Positions 33,467 to 45,313 are shown, counted from the stretch's first letter. The stretch is DNA of 64,000 bases from Phytoseiulus persimilis (GCA_037576195.1 CM075102.1:39056745-39120744); one strand, 5' to 3'. The notes: generated by a model not told the origin, from the letters alone. Translations and numbers: made by a program.

Positions 33467-33972
33467 GTGGCTTGGCGACATTTTCTCACTGAAGACTTCC
33501 TCGTCGTCGCCGTCGCCGTCTCCCATCATCATTATGGCCGTACTTGGAGTCTACAAAGAGAGTCTATCCTCTGCATGTTGGAGAAGCGTTCCGTGAAGCT
33601 TGTAGTGAGGGCGCGGAGCAATGAAGTTGCCAAGATGGTGGGCTCCATTTTCGACAAACTTAGCAAAGTTCCTCGGCTCCGAGTGGATGGCGGAGGGAGG
33701 AGGCGGTTTTCGTTTGAGTAGTGGCGGAGTTCCACAGTTTTGCGTATCGACGCGCCGATCATGTGACGACCTCTGTTTCCAGGTTGTTCGGTGAACTATC
33801 AGGTGTTGAGCAGTTCCGGTTGGTCCCTTTGGCTCACGTTCGAACGGAAACCGGAATCGATCTATCGAGTTTTCGTCGCAGTGGCGGGGCATCGGAACAT
33901 CTCGCACTCTTATGCTCTCGTGTCAACCCTGTCGCCTATCGAATTCACAGCAGTGAATATAAGCCGAGATAG
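33467..33972 (+). CDS. Two 3' exons of an unidentified gene
   Basis: Exon 1 ends at 33717 (phase 2, GTAGTG, the same donor type as in the decayed His-rich gene). A 65-nt intron ends CTCTGTTTCCAG, and exon 33783-33972 continues in phase to TAG. The first exon is open from about 33467; its last 50 residues are Lys/Val/Leu-rich with an Arg/Gly run. The second has mixed composition with a Cys and an Arg-Val-Asn-Pro-Val segment. No signal peptide, helix bundle or known motif is evident. A different plus frame over the same DNA (33791-34029) ends at a GTACGT donor and is a rival reading of exon 2. Confidence 0.35.
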
Positions 33973-34416
33973 GGCTATATATCCGATGAGTTATAGATAT
34001 GTTGACGTGGGGCCCGATTGGCGAGCTCGGTACGTGATATTCTCTCGGTATTCGCCATTCTCCCAGTTTGCCCGAGGCTCTGTTCCTGTTTTCATCGCAA
34101 CCGATATGAATATTATCGGATCGAATCTTCACCGGATCGACCGGAGAACCCGATAGAACAAACCTTCCCACAGACCTACGAAAAGAGAGGGAGTCCTACT
34201 TGATCGATTAAGATCACACATTCTTCGTGTGTACATAGTTTTCCCTGCTTTCCTCTCGTGCGGAAACGTGCGAGTATGTGTGTTCGATCGAATGAGAAGA
34301 GGGAACCGTGTTTGCTGATGAGCGGGAATCTTCTTGAGCCCATTCTTCGCACATGCTTTTCTCCTCGTGCCGTTTCTAGTCCACAACGTTCCCATGTCTT
34401 CGAGAACAGCTGATTC

Positions 34417-34757
34417 TTGCGGAGATTCTCTCCGATTTTCGCTGAAGCCGGATCCTCGCATTGCGTTCTCGCCTCTAACCTATCAGGGTATGTTATCATC
34501 ATTAAATCGACCCAGCTCCCACCTATCTCTCTCTCCCTTCTGTCAGTTTCAAAATCTGTCTCCCGACGAAGATGGTCCGTACAGAGCACAAGGACTTTGG
34601 CGCATCGTATTGTGATCGTGGGTTAGACGTTGGGCAGCCGAACGAGGGGACGAGATGGCTGGCACGAGAAGAAAACAGTAGAATCAGCCGGCCGACACCA
34701 TCTGTCTCCATTGTGCTCGTGTTCCACATTGCATTCGCTGTGCAAATGTCGATTTGA
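34417..34757 (+). CDS. Candidate protein with hydrophobic C-terminal anchor
   Basis: Exon 34547-34757 follows a strong pyrimidine tract ending TTCTGTCAG (phase 2) and encodes 69 residues: two cysteines, Asp/Glu/Asn-rich middle, and a final 17-residue hydrophobic helix at the stop, as in GPI-anchored or tail-anchored proteins. The preceding exon ends at 34487 with a GTATGT donor in phase 2 and has one Cys; its start is unclear because its frame opens only at 34414. A 137-codon antisense frame (34589-34176) overlaps. The acceptor, phase and tail hydrophobicity favour plus. Confidence 0.33.
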
Positions 34758-37633
34758 TGGCACGCGGTTTTACGTCGAGAAGGTTTTAGCGTCAGGCGGA
34801 GGGAAGAAATCGCTTAGATGAAACGAGATTCCTGTTCGGCGGCGGCCGGGATGATTTCGAAAACCGCAAGAAAGTGTTAAACAGCTACAAAGTTCCGGAC
34901 ACGCGTTCGAAGTTTTGGGAGGGATTGCACGACGCGACCTTGAAAACGTCATTGTGCAAACTCATCCGCATGGTTGTTTGGTTTTCCCCCCGAAATAATA
35001 CCCCTCGACACTTGCTGTCTGTTTTCGAGAAACGCGTGAGAAGCTTCCGTGCCCTGGGTTGGAGCTGGCGGCGGAAAAACTTCTCATGGGCGGCGGCCCA
35101 TCCACGGCATGCCTCACGCCTCGCTCGGAAGTTGTTCGCGTCGCTCACGATGAGGACGGGCGCACCAATCGATCGCTCCGCCAAGGAAATACATTTTCGA
35201 AGAGAGAATTTTCGGAGGCCGTCGCGTAGGTCATCGAAACCTTCCAGAGAAGTCAGCTCGTGGATTCCGTTCTACCTCAAGCTCTGACTCGTTAAGACTC
35301 ATCCGATCACCTCGATCATTTTCTTTCGGTTCTTTTCCCCCTGGCCGCCCCTCTTCTTCTCTCACTCTGATGGAGGTCTTGCACACAGAATGCAGTGGGA
35401 CGCGGGCCTGATGAAAAGAGAAGATCCGCGCGCGTTCCTCCTGAGATTTCCTGAACCAAGATCCGAACACTCATAGAGGCACACAATAGCAAGTTATGGT
35501 TCCGGGCGCTTGGGTTCGCTCGGCGATGCCCTCGGATAATCCCCTTACAATGGTACGGATTTGTCGGAAACCTTGAAGCCAGCTAGGAGCTCCCCGAAAA
35601 CCAGTCTCGAGTAAAAGATTGCGTTGAAGGCTCCGGCAGCCCGACATCTAGGTGAACAAAACTCCATCTCAAGCATTGAACAGCTCGTTGAAGCTCCAAC
35701 CTGTCAGTAGGCCAGCCAGTTCAACCTTCCCGAACACCGAGCATGGGGGAAGTCGATCCCCTTCTCGCTCATAGACGAATCGAGATTCGAACGAAATCCG
35801 CTGGAGCTCGGAAGACGAGAACCGTGTTGTGGATATTGCCAGCGCGGGAGATGGACAGCACTGATCGAGCGCGCGGGGGCGTCGCGGAAGGTGACCGTCA
35901 GGAATCTGATTTGGGCAGACCTCTGAGGCAGAGCTTGACTCTAATCTCCACGGAAGATTTGAGGATTTGCTTCGATTGAAAACTGGATTTGAGGAGATCC
36001 GTATCCCCACGCAACAGCGAGTGAGATTGATCCGACAAAACACTCGCTTCGCCCTGCCCGGTGGACGAATGTCCACGAACTCGAGCATGTTTCGACCAAA
36101 CCTTTCACACCACAGGGGGAGAGGCGATTTTCGAAGATGAATCGATCCGATTAGAACTGGAACCGTGGGGACAACGCTCCGCAGCTCGAACCAGTTCGAT
36201 ACGGCACGTTGTTTGTGACTCCTGAATCATAGAAATTCCGACTCGAATGTCTTGGGAGAGGGGGATGTCATCATATGACGGCCTTCGTGTCGGACTCTTC
36301 GAGGAAGACGTTGAGGAGTTCGTCCTTTCCCTCGTTTACGAGACGAGGGTCATATTCACAGCTGAAGGGATCGTGATTTCGGGAGTTTTTTCTGTGTGAA
36401 TCCGTCAGAAGTGAAGCATGGAAAATCTCAGAGAGAGGGAGCGAGTGCCAGAGAGCAACGGTTATCGGAGCCGCGATCAAGTGTCCGAGATCGAGCGTTT
36501 AAGATAAGATCGCTAATTCGACTCTAATTAACAACGAATTCGCGGAGCAGAACCCATCATCAACGCGGAGTCGGTCATTGCTGCCCTCGGATAGCGCACG
36601 ATGATCGCAGAGGCGGCCGTTTTAGATTGATCCGTTCCCACGTCCAGCGATAACGCCGTCGTGTTCTGTTCAACTGGCCACTGAGCCAGCGCAAACACAT
36701 CATGTGACAGACCTTTGAACCGACCGCCTCTTATGTTCGGCACTTTCGGCCTTAAATGGATGTGTGAATGGATGCATTCAGTCTCATTGTTGTCCGTCGA
36801 CCTACCGACCGAGAGTCAGCAGGGGGCTGGTTGCTAGTCGTTCCAGCAGCAGCGGCGTCGGCACCGATGACGGCGACGGTGTAAGCGGCGCGGTGGCGAT
36901 AGAGGCCTCCGCGTTATAGGTTTAATGTGTATTTGAATAAGATAAAAGAAACGACCGAGTGGAGAAGGGCATTTATTGCACTAAGGAACAGATTTCAACA
37001 TTCGACCAAAAGGTCTTGATGCGTGCGTCCTTCGCGTTGACGATGACTCCACCAGCAACGTAGCGTCGTCGTCGTTCCGGCGTTATGGCAGTCGACCGAG
37101 CAGGAAGGCAGGCCCGCCCTTATGTAAATGTGTTGCCATACATGAATTAATGTAATAAACGTTACACATCCGTTGCGTGCGCGCGAGGTAGCGAGCGCGC
37201 GGTCGGTCGTGTCAGGAGAGCCCCCGTAAATTCTGGCGGCAACTCCAAGTTTTTGCTTTTCTTTTTTGTTGCTCTATCCCTGTCCCGCCGCGGTTCTTCT
37301 TCTTCTCATTCATTCCGAACGGAACGAAATGGCCATAAGGCAGAATGGTGCGACAGCGCAGCGAACGGCAGCGTGATGCTTTTTGCGACCGGTGAGGCGT
37401 TACGATGAAATTTAAGATTTCGTCGAAAACCCTGCGCTAAATATTGTCGGAATGTTCCTTTGACACTCGCTCAGACGATCGAGTCGACAGAGAAGGACAA
37501 GTAAGAGAAAATACACAGTTCGACATTGCTCCAAAAGAGCCTGCCTCGAAACGCGTTTCGAGCTTTGCTCGCTATCCCGCTAAGCTTTCGTGATCGATGT
37601 CACCGACAAAACATGTCGTTTGTCTATCTGCAG
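34758..37633. other. Unresolved, several rival frames and an AT-rich island
   Basis: 34874-35287 (+, 137 codons) and 35184-34885 (-) compete. 35743-35979 (+) starts at an ATG with good context. 36743-36543 and 36420-36277 (-) look like two neighbouring minus exons but do not join in phase. 37110-37170 is AT-rich in a GC-rich setting. At 37329 an ATG in excellent context opens only 15 codons. Confidence 0.3.
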
Positions 37634-37920
37634 GAAGATTGGCTCCAGAAATAGGTATCGACCTGATTTCCTCTGTAACCGAGAGCAAAATCAGAGGCTT
37701 GAATCCAGCTCAAGGACTCAAAATCTCAGCCCTCACATTCCCAGTCAACAGTATAGTCCCAGAAGGAGGAACTGGACTGTCAGAGATCGTAACGAGGGAT
37801 GATCAGCTGGGAAGCGACCGACGAATCGCTCGATCAGCTCGAGGGTTAGTGTTCAATGAGGTTATTTCGAACGACAGCGAGTACAGCGCTTTGAGAAAAC
37901 AGTCGCGCCCTTCTCGATAG
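37634..37920 (+). CDS. Terminal exon, unknown protein
   Basis: Acceptor CTATCTGCAG (phase 1) leads into 95 codons ending TAG. The composition is regular (Ile, Leu, Gly, Glu, Asn, Thr), with a Gly-Gly-Thr-Gly turn and an Arg/Ser tail. No membrane helix and no known motif. The first exon was not found. Confidence 0.33.
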
Positions 37921-38065
37921 TTGCGACGGTGTGAGGAAACTTGACACTCGTTGCTCGAAGCATTTCCACTTCCCTAAACACATCCCAACGAGCAAGTTCG
38001 CAAGAAAATTAGTGGCTTCACGGGAAAAAAAAAGAAAAAAAAAACACAAGTTCTGCGTGGAGATG

Positions 38066-38073
38066 CTTTAGCG
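38066..38073. repeat. Left 8-bp target-site duplication of the hAT element
   Basis: CTTTAGCG, identical to 38538-38545. Eight base pairs is the hAT hallmark. Confidence 0.9.
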
Positions 38074-38537
38074 CAGGGGTGGGCAAAGTGCGGCCCGCGG
38101 GCCGCATGCGGCCCGCGAGTGGACCGCTGTGTTCGGGCAGGGCCTCGCGCAAAAAGCGCTTGAAAACGACGAATCGCTTCCATGGAAAATAGATTTAACA
38201 TTTCCTACGATCTTCCCCAACCTGAGTGAATCTCCTCAACTTGGTGGGCGAGTGAGTCGAGTGTTCACTCTTCGATAGGCACATCGAGGTGTTGTGATTT
38301 TTCTGGAGCTCAGGTTTCGGATGCACCCAAAGGAAACGATTCCTGAGCTTGAAACCTCATCTGGAGACATGTCACATGGATTAGGAATACTTCGAGCTCG
38401 CTGAGATACGTTTCATGTGGCGGCCCGTGAGTTTGCACGGCCGCGATGGTGCTGTGCACTGCGGCCCGCGAAGCACCTCGTGCGGCCCGCGGGCCAGATT
38501 TTGCGGCCCGCGGGCCGCACCAAGTTGCCCACCCCTG
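38074..38537. mobile_element. Non-autonomous hAT-type MITE, 464 bp
   Basis: The ends are CAGGGGTGGGC... and ...GCCCACCCCTG, the usual hAT termini. The inverted repeat continues for about 33-36 bp with a small indel and includes a perfect 16-bp palindrome (GCGGCCCGCGGGCCGC) at 38090-38105 and again at 38503-38518. More GCGGCCCGC copies sit near both ends (for example 38108, 38460, 38482), as subterminal transposase-binding repeats would. The interior has no long open frame, so transposase must come from elsewhere. The flanking 8-bp duplications are identical, so insertion is fairly recent or well preserved. The start AAAAAGAAAAAA-rich flank is outside the element. Confidence 0.9.
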
Positions 38538-38545
38538 CTTTAGCG
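38538..38545. repeat. Right 8-bp target-site duplication of the hAT element
   Basis: CTTTAGCG, identical to the left copy at 38066-38073. Confidence 0.9.
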
Positions 38546-39115
38546 CATCGGATCACTTATCTGGGTTGACTCGCGAAGTATGGATATTCATAGTCTCGGG
38601 ACGATTTTTCGTTTTTCACCAGAGCGCATCCTCGACGACGATGAGGAGAGGAAGGTGAAAAGAGACTAATGCACGAAGCAAATCACAAGTTTTTTCTCCG
38701 CGCAACGAGACCAGATGGCACTCGAGTGGATTCGAGAATCCGGGCGACTGGTCCAGTGTCTAGACTTGGCGGGGCAGAAGAGGAGGGGCCGTTAGCTGCT
38801 CACAATCGAGACTTCGGCGAGAATTCTAAGCTCAAGAGGGAAATTCTGTCCCGAACCATTTGCTCATGGGCATCAATGTCTTTCGTGCTCTTCCATGACC
38901 AACGAACTCCAGCGGAGATGGTCCGCCCCACTCCGCGTGATCGTTACCCCATGAAGGTTTCCGAGATGGTTTGATTTCGATTTCCCGAGAAACTCCGCGG
39001 TCACAAACAGGCACAAACTCAATCCGCAGAACAGTCGGCGATGAGCTTCTAACACGCCGGCTCTCCATTGATCTCAGTCGTTCAAAAAGAAAATCTCTGA
39101 TTTTTTCCCTTTTAG

Positions 39116-39842
39116 CTCCGTGTTCTTGAGTAGCGGCGTTGTTCCATGGCGAGCTTTCTCTCGTCCATATGTCAATTCGGCCAAGCGGAACTCCGACAAG
39201 GTTATTCTCGTATCATCAGCTACCGCGGCAACGGCAGGGGAATCTGGCTTGTGTTCAGTGGCAGAGGCGAGAATCCTTCACAAATTCAGGACCAGAGAAC
39301 GGTAAGCCTAGCTTCTGTCGAATCATATGCGTTAGATTCTATGCACATGAGAGTCATTTTTTTTCGGTCGCGCGCGGCAACTATTGATCCCGACATGTGA
39401 CCATCCCACAACCGTCTCCATCTCGTCCTCCTACGACCGGGCGCCGTCATTTGCATTGAGATCGCACGCCGTTTTCACATCGTCCCGCTCGGTTCCGTGC
39501 TCAAGAAAAATACTTTCCACGTTGAATCGGAGGAGGGAGACGCACCTGTGAAGCGTCCTTGAGTTCACCGTGAGCACAGTCGCATTTGCATTTGTCAGCT
39601 CCGCTTTGACACCCACCAGGGAGGCTCTGCGGAGATGGGAAAGGAGCAAAGAGCACCCAGATTCATACGAGGAGGAAAGAATGGTGACGTCTGCCACTGA
39701 GTTGACGAAGTTAAAAGCCAGCCAGCCGGTCGGTCGGTCAGTCTTCCCGTCAGTTAGCCTTGCATTGCTTTGGCTCCGCGCGCGACTACTGTGTCGCCAA
39801 GTGCTACGGCGACTAAATATCGTCGTGAGAGCTATTAGTTAG
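39116..39842 (+). CDS. Two 3' exons of an unidentified gene
   Basis: Exon 39116-39301 follows TTTTTTCCCTTTTAG and ends at a GTAAGC donor (phase 2 in, 2 out). Exon 39599-39842 follows CATTTGTCAG in phase 2 and ends TAG. The first exon's 61 residues have a Lys-Val-Ile-Leu-Val strand-like core, an Ala/Thr/Ser run and a basic end. The second starts Glu/Arg/Lys-rich and finishes in a Leu/Arg/Val-rich, possibly amphipathic tail derived partly from 4-bp-periodic DNA. Both splice sites are good and the phase matches. Other frames in the first exon are also open, and a minus frame (39697-39431) overlaps the second. Family unknown. Confidence 0.38.
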
Positions 39843-40141
39843 CAGAGTCAGCCTTTCCCCCCATCTGCCGCCATACGACACACAGCATGAGCATAATGGG
39901 ACAGTGATGTAGTAGGATGTGAGCGAAGCTAGCCAGCCGTTACGGCGTCTCTGACGCTGGGGACTCCCGCGATTGGTTTTCATTAGGATGAATTTCGGTT
40001 CGAATGCCACCAGCACGCGAACGATAACGGAGATTCCAGAGCTGCCACATCGATGAGCTTCTCGGAATGCCCCGTAAATTTCGAATCAGATCTTCGAGAT
40101 ACCTGAATCAATTGTGAATTTCTGACATCCCTCCTCGGCAG

Positions 40142-40389
40142 ACTTCATGGTTCTATCACGCGCGAAACACGCCGAATTCAGCGTTTTTCCACTGGAAAAG
40201 CTTTCTCAGGGCTCAGACAGTATTGAGAGCTTGACTCGGTTAGTTCTTAGTCTGTTTTGGATTCCTGGGAGAAGCCGTGCCCAATGGCCCCCAACAGCTT
40301 TTCCGGCTCATGTACTTTTGGATGCTTCGAGTTTGTGCGCACGATCTTCCAAGCCTGATGCCGCCGTACCGACAGACGTTAAGGGTTGA
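40142..40389 (+). CDS. Terminal exon, unknown protein
   Basis: Acceptor CTCCTCGGCAG (phase 1) leads into an 82-codon frame to TGA. The first third is Glu/Ser/Leu-rich, then a Leu-Phe-Trp hydrophobic patch, then Pro/Ala/Ser-rich. No upstream exon was matched. It could also begin at the ATG at 40147. Antisense and other plus frames continue over 40240-40690. Confidence 0.27.
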
Positions 40390-41612
40390 AGTCACAACTC
40401 TCGCCCCGGAGTTGGTCATCGAAAGGGAGGCCAGAAATCTCAAATACCTAGGAAACCCTCGCGAGTGCATCGATAGCAAACATCGGAACCTTGATCTCGC
40501 TGCGAACTGGAGCGTTGACAATCCGGGGGAGGTTTTCGAACGGAATACTCGGCAACACCGCCGAGCACAACGTGCCGAGAGCCATCGTGAGCTTCCGGCA
40601 TCTGCCAATCACATATGCGAGCTCGAGATCTGGCGTTTACGCACAGCACACAAACGCCATCGCGCCCGAAGCGCACCCAAACATTCATAAGCGCGGAACA
40701 TGCGTGCGTGGATGGAGTCGATGTGAACCATAAATCAGGAGGGCAATCAAAAACGATTCCAATCTGTGTATTATCACATGATGCCGAACTGCGTGGTTTG
40801 CAGCGGGGGGCAGCGAGCTTTGAAGGTTGCCAGGCTGCTTGCCTGCCTTTCCGTCCGTCTGTACATCTTTCGGATTCCCGTCTGTCTTCTGGTGGCGCTG
40901 GATGTGAATGAAACCAGCTGGAACCAATGAAGCTTCGCGTATCGATCGAGGCCAGTTGGAATCCCTCAGTCAACTCGAGTGTTACCTGGAGTTGCACCTC
41001 CTCTCAGTGGTTTTTGCCCCGGGAATCTCCCCCCCCCAACAACAAGCCACGGCTGAGCCGATCTCGTGGAGATTTCGTCACCGAACTCTATGAGCCGAGA
41101 TGATCTTCGCAAGCTAAGCTCAGCGTTTCCGTTTGATCGAACACCGTATTTAGCCGAGAATGTTGTCCAGACACGCGTTGGACGGACAGAACGGTGACCG
41201 AATTGATGAGTGAGAACCGACAAACGAACGTATCGATCGAAGAACGTCTATCCGAAAGCACAACGCGGACCAGTAAGTGAGTCGAACAAATTCGCATCAC
41301 ACCTCGTACACACCTTTCCAGTTGTGTTCAAGAGACGTTCGAATGAGTGACCGAGCGAGCAGCCGACCGACCAACCAATCAACAGATCGCGCAGACACTC
41401 CTAACCCCTATGCCATAGAGCACCGATTTGTTTCTGGAGCGTTCATATATTTTGTGAGAGTGCGCTCGTATGTATGAATGTGTGTGTGTGTGAGAATGTG
41501 AGACCGAGTCGGGACGACTGAATAAAACGCCGAGAAGTAATCGTCTAGCGACGTTATGTGCTCAGGATGAAGAGCAATGAGAGAAAGATGAAGTGACGCC
41601 ACCCGAAAGCAG
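40390..41612. other. Unresolved stretch
   Basis: Overlapping plus and minus frames at 40440-41000 (longest 185 codons, minus) have no splice support. A frame ending at 41272 before a perfect GTAAGT donor is Glu/Ser/Thr-rich and may be a first exon. Confidence 0.3.
41479..41492. repeat. (TG)7 microsatellite
   Basis: Seven perfect TG units. Confidence 0.9.
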
Positions 41613-41821
41613 GCTCCGACGTGTGGGGTCCATCGCTTGCTCACCAATTAGCAGCTACGGCGAGAGAGCAAGAACAGCAGCAGCGCAAAACGCTCAAATC
41701 AGAGCTAGTGAGAAATCAGCTCTGCCGAATGCTCGACTCCGAAGTAGTCCTGTCGTCGCTGTTGTCGCCGACACGGCGCGCGGCACTTTTTCAGCTCCAT
41801 GATCTCCCCTCCGCCTGCTAA
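41613..41821 (+). CDS. Terminal exon with coiled-coil-like stretch
   Basis: After acceptor GAAAGCAG (phase 1) the frame gives 68 residues: Ala/Gln/Glu/Arg-rich with Leu spaced as in an amphipathic helix over about 35 residues, then a Leu/Ser end. No partner exon was found, and the acceptor lacks a strong pyrimidine tract. Family unknown. Confidence 0.24.
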
Positions 41822-44219
41822 ATTACAGGGGCCGAGCGAAATTGTTTGCGTATACCGTTGGAAAGCACACAGAGCAGGCGACTCAGAGAGGAACGCGATG
41901 AGCATTTATGAAATATCTGTAAACACTGCCCTAGGCGGAGAGTGTTCATCAATTCGCCACTTTCTGGTGTCGTCGCTGTGTGCTCCCTGCGTCACCAGCG
42001 GCCGTTGCGATTCCACAACGTTTGACGCTAATGATCGACCCGAGCGGATTCAATACCTGAGAAGCGCGAAATCCATGGGATCGCTACCGGTTCCCCAGAC
42101 AGGCAGAGCTTCCAGGAAGATCTGCCTGCGCACATGGAAGTTTGCGTTTTGGTGTTTTTCTTTTCCGGTACAACGCGATTTTAACGATTTTTCAAAGTGC
42201 TGTCATCATTAGTGACGCCCCTTGCAAGACGGGGTGTTCATCGGATGTGTTCGGCCGTGTTCGACAACCTGTTCAGGGAAGGCGAATGGCATCCGATGCT
42301 CGGAAAGCTTACGCAGCAAGACGGAGGCGATGAAACGAGCTGTTGATTCCGAGTGGTTCTGTCATTTCATCGTCTGGAATCGGAATTCGAACACAACTCA
42401 CCTCGGTTCTCGTGGATTCGAGATCTTGACGCTACGGCCTAGTGTCGAATCCGTTTGACAAGTCAGCTTCTGGGCTGGCGATGCCCGAACGATAAAAAGC
42501 TCCGACGGAGTAGCTGCGGCCCTTTTCTGCAGGTCAAACCGCCGGAGCGCGAAGGAGACCTCCCCCCATGCGGTGGAACATTCGAGGGCTGAGCCTGAAA
42601 AAGTGGAAACGACGGATATTTCGGGGCGGAAGAGCTCTGCAAGCCTCCGTCAGGTCGTTGAGTTACAACGAGTCGGTGAACGCGACGGTGTCGTTGCTGT
42701 TGCTCCCGTTGTCGACGCTGTGTGAGGATCGCTATGGCTTCGCCCTTTGCTAATGACACCATTAAGCCGTGATTAAGACAGTTAACAGCTGCGTCGACGA
42801 CGACGAGGAGGCAAAGCCAAACCGAGTGAGGGTAGCGGCAGCGATGATATTTCGTGCCCGGGTTCGCTCACTCGTTCTACAGAAGATTCCTATCTCAATC
42901 GGCTCTCGTCAGAAGAGCGCGCTTCAATTCGCGAGCAATCAGGGAGTCTCGATGAAAGTATCCTCACTCAAGTATGGGTGACACGAACTTGCGTTATTCT
43001 GGAGCCCCGCTGTGATCAGCCCTGGCCTGATGCGTTCTACGAGATCGAGCGAAAAGACTCATGCGGGTACTTTGGGTAGAGGTTCGAGCTGGAATCGCGA
43101 GCCGGTCGAATTTTTTCGGAGGTTGGCGGAGAGGCACACGCCGACTCGATCGCCGGCACAAGCCCGAAAAAGATCGCGGGAGCCCGATCAGCACCCTGAA
43201 AGAGCGGGAGGCGGCAGCCTGGAGCGTCAGCGGGCTCAAAGTCCTGTCCATCTAGTCTCGTCCAGACTCCGACGATTTTTCTAGGAGGTCTGATCCGTCC
43301 CAGAAGTCCCGCCATGGATCGACACCACAGTCCAGCTATATGGAATCATTGATGGAAAAATCCGTGTAGGTTAACTTCACCACAGAAGATACGCTTCAAT
43401 TCCGTTGGTTTCGTCTCGGATCTTGACAGCCTCTATAGAGGAGAGAAGCACGCAGAACGTGCAGGAAACTAGAGTGCATCGTGTCTTCAGAAGGATTACG
43501 CTTCGGTGCTGTTGTTCCTGTTATTGAATTCTGTGGTCCGCACTCGTCTGAAGTGGGCAGGATGGAGAAGCCGCGGCGCTGGCGAAGAGTCTGGGATTCC
43601 GGACACATGTTTCGTCTGCTAGCTTGAAATATTCGGAATATCCTCGGGGAAGAAGTGTTCCAGCTTGCAGTTGTGACGTCGCCTACTCCAACGGCTCCCA
43701 ACTGTCACGGCGAGCAAATCGGAAATATGGAGCGCCCACGGCCAAGTCTCGGCCAGTCGCCCAAGTATGCGTGTGAGTTCTCCGAGTTGTTCCCTTCTCG
43801 CGTTCGGCGTCATCGTCGGTGGTAGCCGTTCGAAACGTTTCTCGCTCAACATTAAGCTTCATTTAGGTGTTCGCTGAGGCTGCGATTGTCGTTTAGGGTC
43901 ATTTGAATGAGTCGACCGGCAAACAGACGGCCCTGGATCTAAACGGATGGAATCATGAAGGGAATCGTTTCGTTTTCAATTCGTCATGTAAACTTCATTC
44001 TGTGCAAATGCGTCTGAGGACAAACGTTCCGAGCAGCGAGAATCAGCAATTCGTTTCGGAACCTAACTGACCGACGGACCTGAGAAGAATTTCGTCGTTG
44101 TCATTAACAGCACGCATGCCGCCGCGTCCATCCATCGAGATTCATCTCTCTCCCAGCTGGAATAAATAACGGAAGAATAATAGCTCGAGCGCGAATAACG
44201 TGCCGACTGGAAGACTCAC
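41822..44219. other. Unresolved stretch with Cys-containing plus frames
   Basis: 41799-42212 (+) and 42222-42458 (+) are open, with several cysteines. 43852-43619 (-) and 43701-43396 (-) are consecutive minus frames; the second has Cys-Gly...Ile-x-Gly spacing faintly like a serine-protease activation site, too weak to call. Confidence 0.28.
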
Positions 44220-44338
44220 AGACGGTCGCCGAAATATACAGATAGACCAGTGGACTGCCTGCTGTTTGTTCCTTGACCGGCGCATTGCATACTCCAGCTC
44301 CTAAAGTTTCCGAGACGTCGTCGACAGATACCAAACGA
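44220..44338 (-). CDS. Internal exon, unknown protein
   Basis: It lies between acceptor TCTGGTTTTGACAG and a consensus GTGAGT donor (phase 2 in, 1 out) and encodes 39 residues. It has an acidic start, one Cys, and a Leu-Val-Tyr-Leu-Tyr-Ile strand. Both splice signals are strong; no adjoining exon was fixed. Family unknown. Confidence 0.33.
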
Positions 44339-44950
44339 CTGTCAAAACCAGAGGAAAATTCTCATCCGTTTATTGAGCTTTTCTGAATTTAACGGTCTGA
44401 CTGAAGCAGTGGCGTTCGGAGGAGTATTCTACGTTGGCTAAGAACTTCTGGTTTGGACAGATCTATCCGAAAGGGTGGCCAACTCAACAGACGAGGGAAG
44501 CGGAGGGAGTTCCGGACCATGCATGGCTATCTTGAGTTCAATAATCGGACTCGAGGCTTGAGGAGGGAATAGATCCACTGTGGATGCGACTTCCAGGAGT
44601 ATACTCAACGTCCTGTAGAGAGAACAGCTGGGTAGAAATTACTGAAGTTCATGCAGTTGAGAAACCCGCCACACACGATATCGGACTGCTGGAATCGAAG
44701 AGCTGTTGTTGGAGTTCAGCGCTCGGACGAACGGACGAAAAACCGACGTCTTTCATGTTTCCAACACCGAGCGACGCGGTGAAGGATCGGGCTCGTATCA
44801 ATTAGCAAGCATGAAACGAGGAATACGCTCCTTATTCCGAGCAGTCTTCATGGAACGTACGGATTTTCGCCCAATGACCCCGGGATCAGGTCTCCACCGC
44901 TTACTCTTCTTGTTTTCGGCTTTTCGCCTCTATCTTTTCCTCGGATTCTG

Positions 44951-45313
44951 TTAATCGCTTGATATCAATATCGCCCCATCTGCCTCGTCCGAAAGAGGGT
45001 GCTTTACTTGAGCCTTTCGGTGCTCACGTCGACTGTCCGGATGACCTCTGTTCTCTCGACCCTCCAATCCCTTCTCGTTCGCTGCGCCGCCTTCGAGCTC
45101 GGCTTCTGGCAATTCGACTTTTTTCCAAATTCTGACCTTCATCAGAGTTTCTGAAAATATCCACCCAGTGCTGGAGCCGTGCACAGCTGCAAGCAAGAAG
45201 CCCAAAAGTATCGAAATGGTTGGCTCAGGGAACTGGCCGCAACATATTTTCTTCCTTGAGGCGACGTTGTTATTCGCGAAGTTGGAAGAGGAGCAGAAGG
45301 CTGCGTCCCTCAT
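44951..45313 (-). CDS. Candidate single-pass membrane protein
   Basis: A 120-codon frame from ATG 45313 to TAA. It has three cysteines in the first 30 residues, then a hydrophobic helix (about residues 32-46, Ile/Leu/Phe/Ala), then a Lys-Val-Arg-Ile-Trp-Lys-Lys stop-transfer-like cluster. The 60-residue tail is strongly charged (Glu/Lys/Arg/Asp). No cleavable signal peptide, so either a signal anchor or missing upstream exons; a Cys-rich minus frame at 45588-45346 is a candidate upstream exon. A GTCAGA inside may be a donor. Overlapping plus frames are weaker. Family unknown. Confidence 0.33.
   Translation of the reverse strand: MRDAAFCSSSNFANNNVASRKKICCGQFPEPTISILLGFLLAAVHGSSTGWIFSETLMKVRIWKKVELPEAELEGGAANEKGLEGRENRGHPDSRREHRKAQVKHPLSDEADGAILISSD

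Noticed and set aside
38106..38502. Search for a transposase remnant inside the hAT element
   Set aside because: All frames are interrupted within short distances and no hAT dimerisation or zinc-finger motif is visible.
43396..43701. Cys-Gly...Ile-x-Gly-x-x-Ala-Pro stretch like a trypsin activation site
   Set aside because: No catalytic His, Asp or Ser context follows, and the motif is short.
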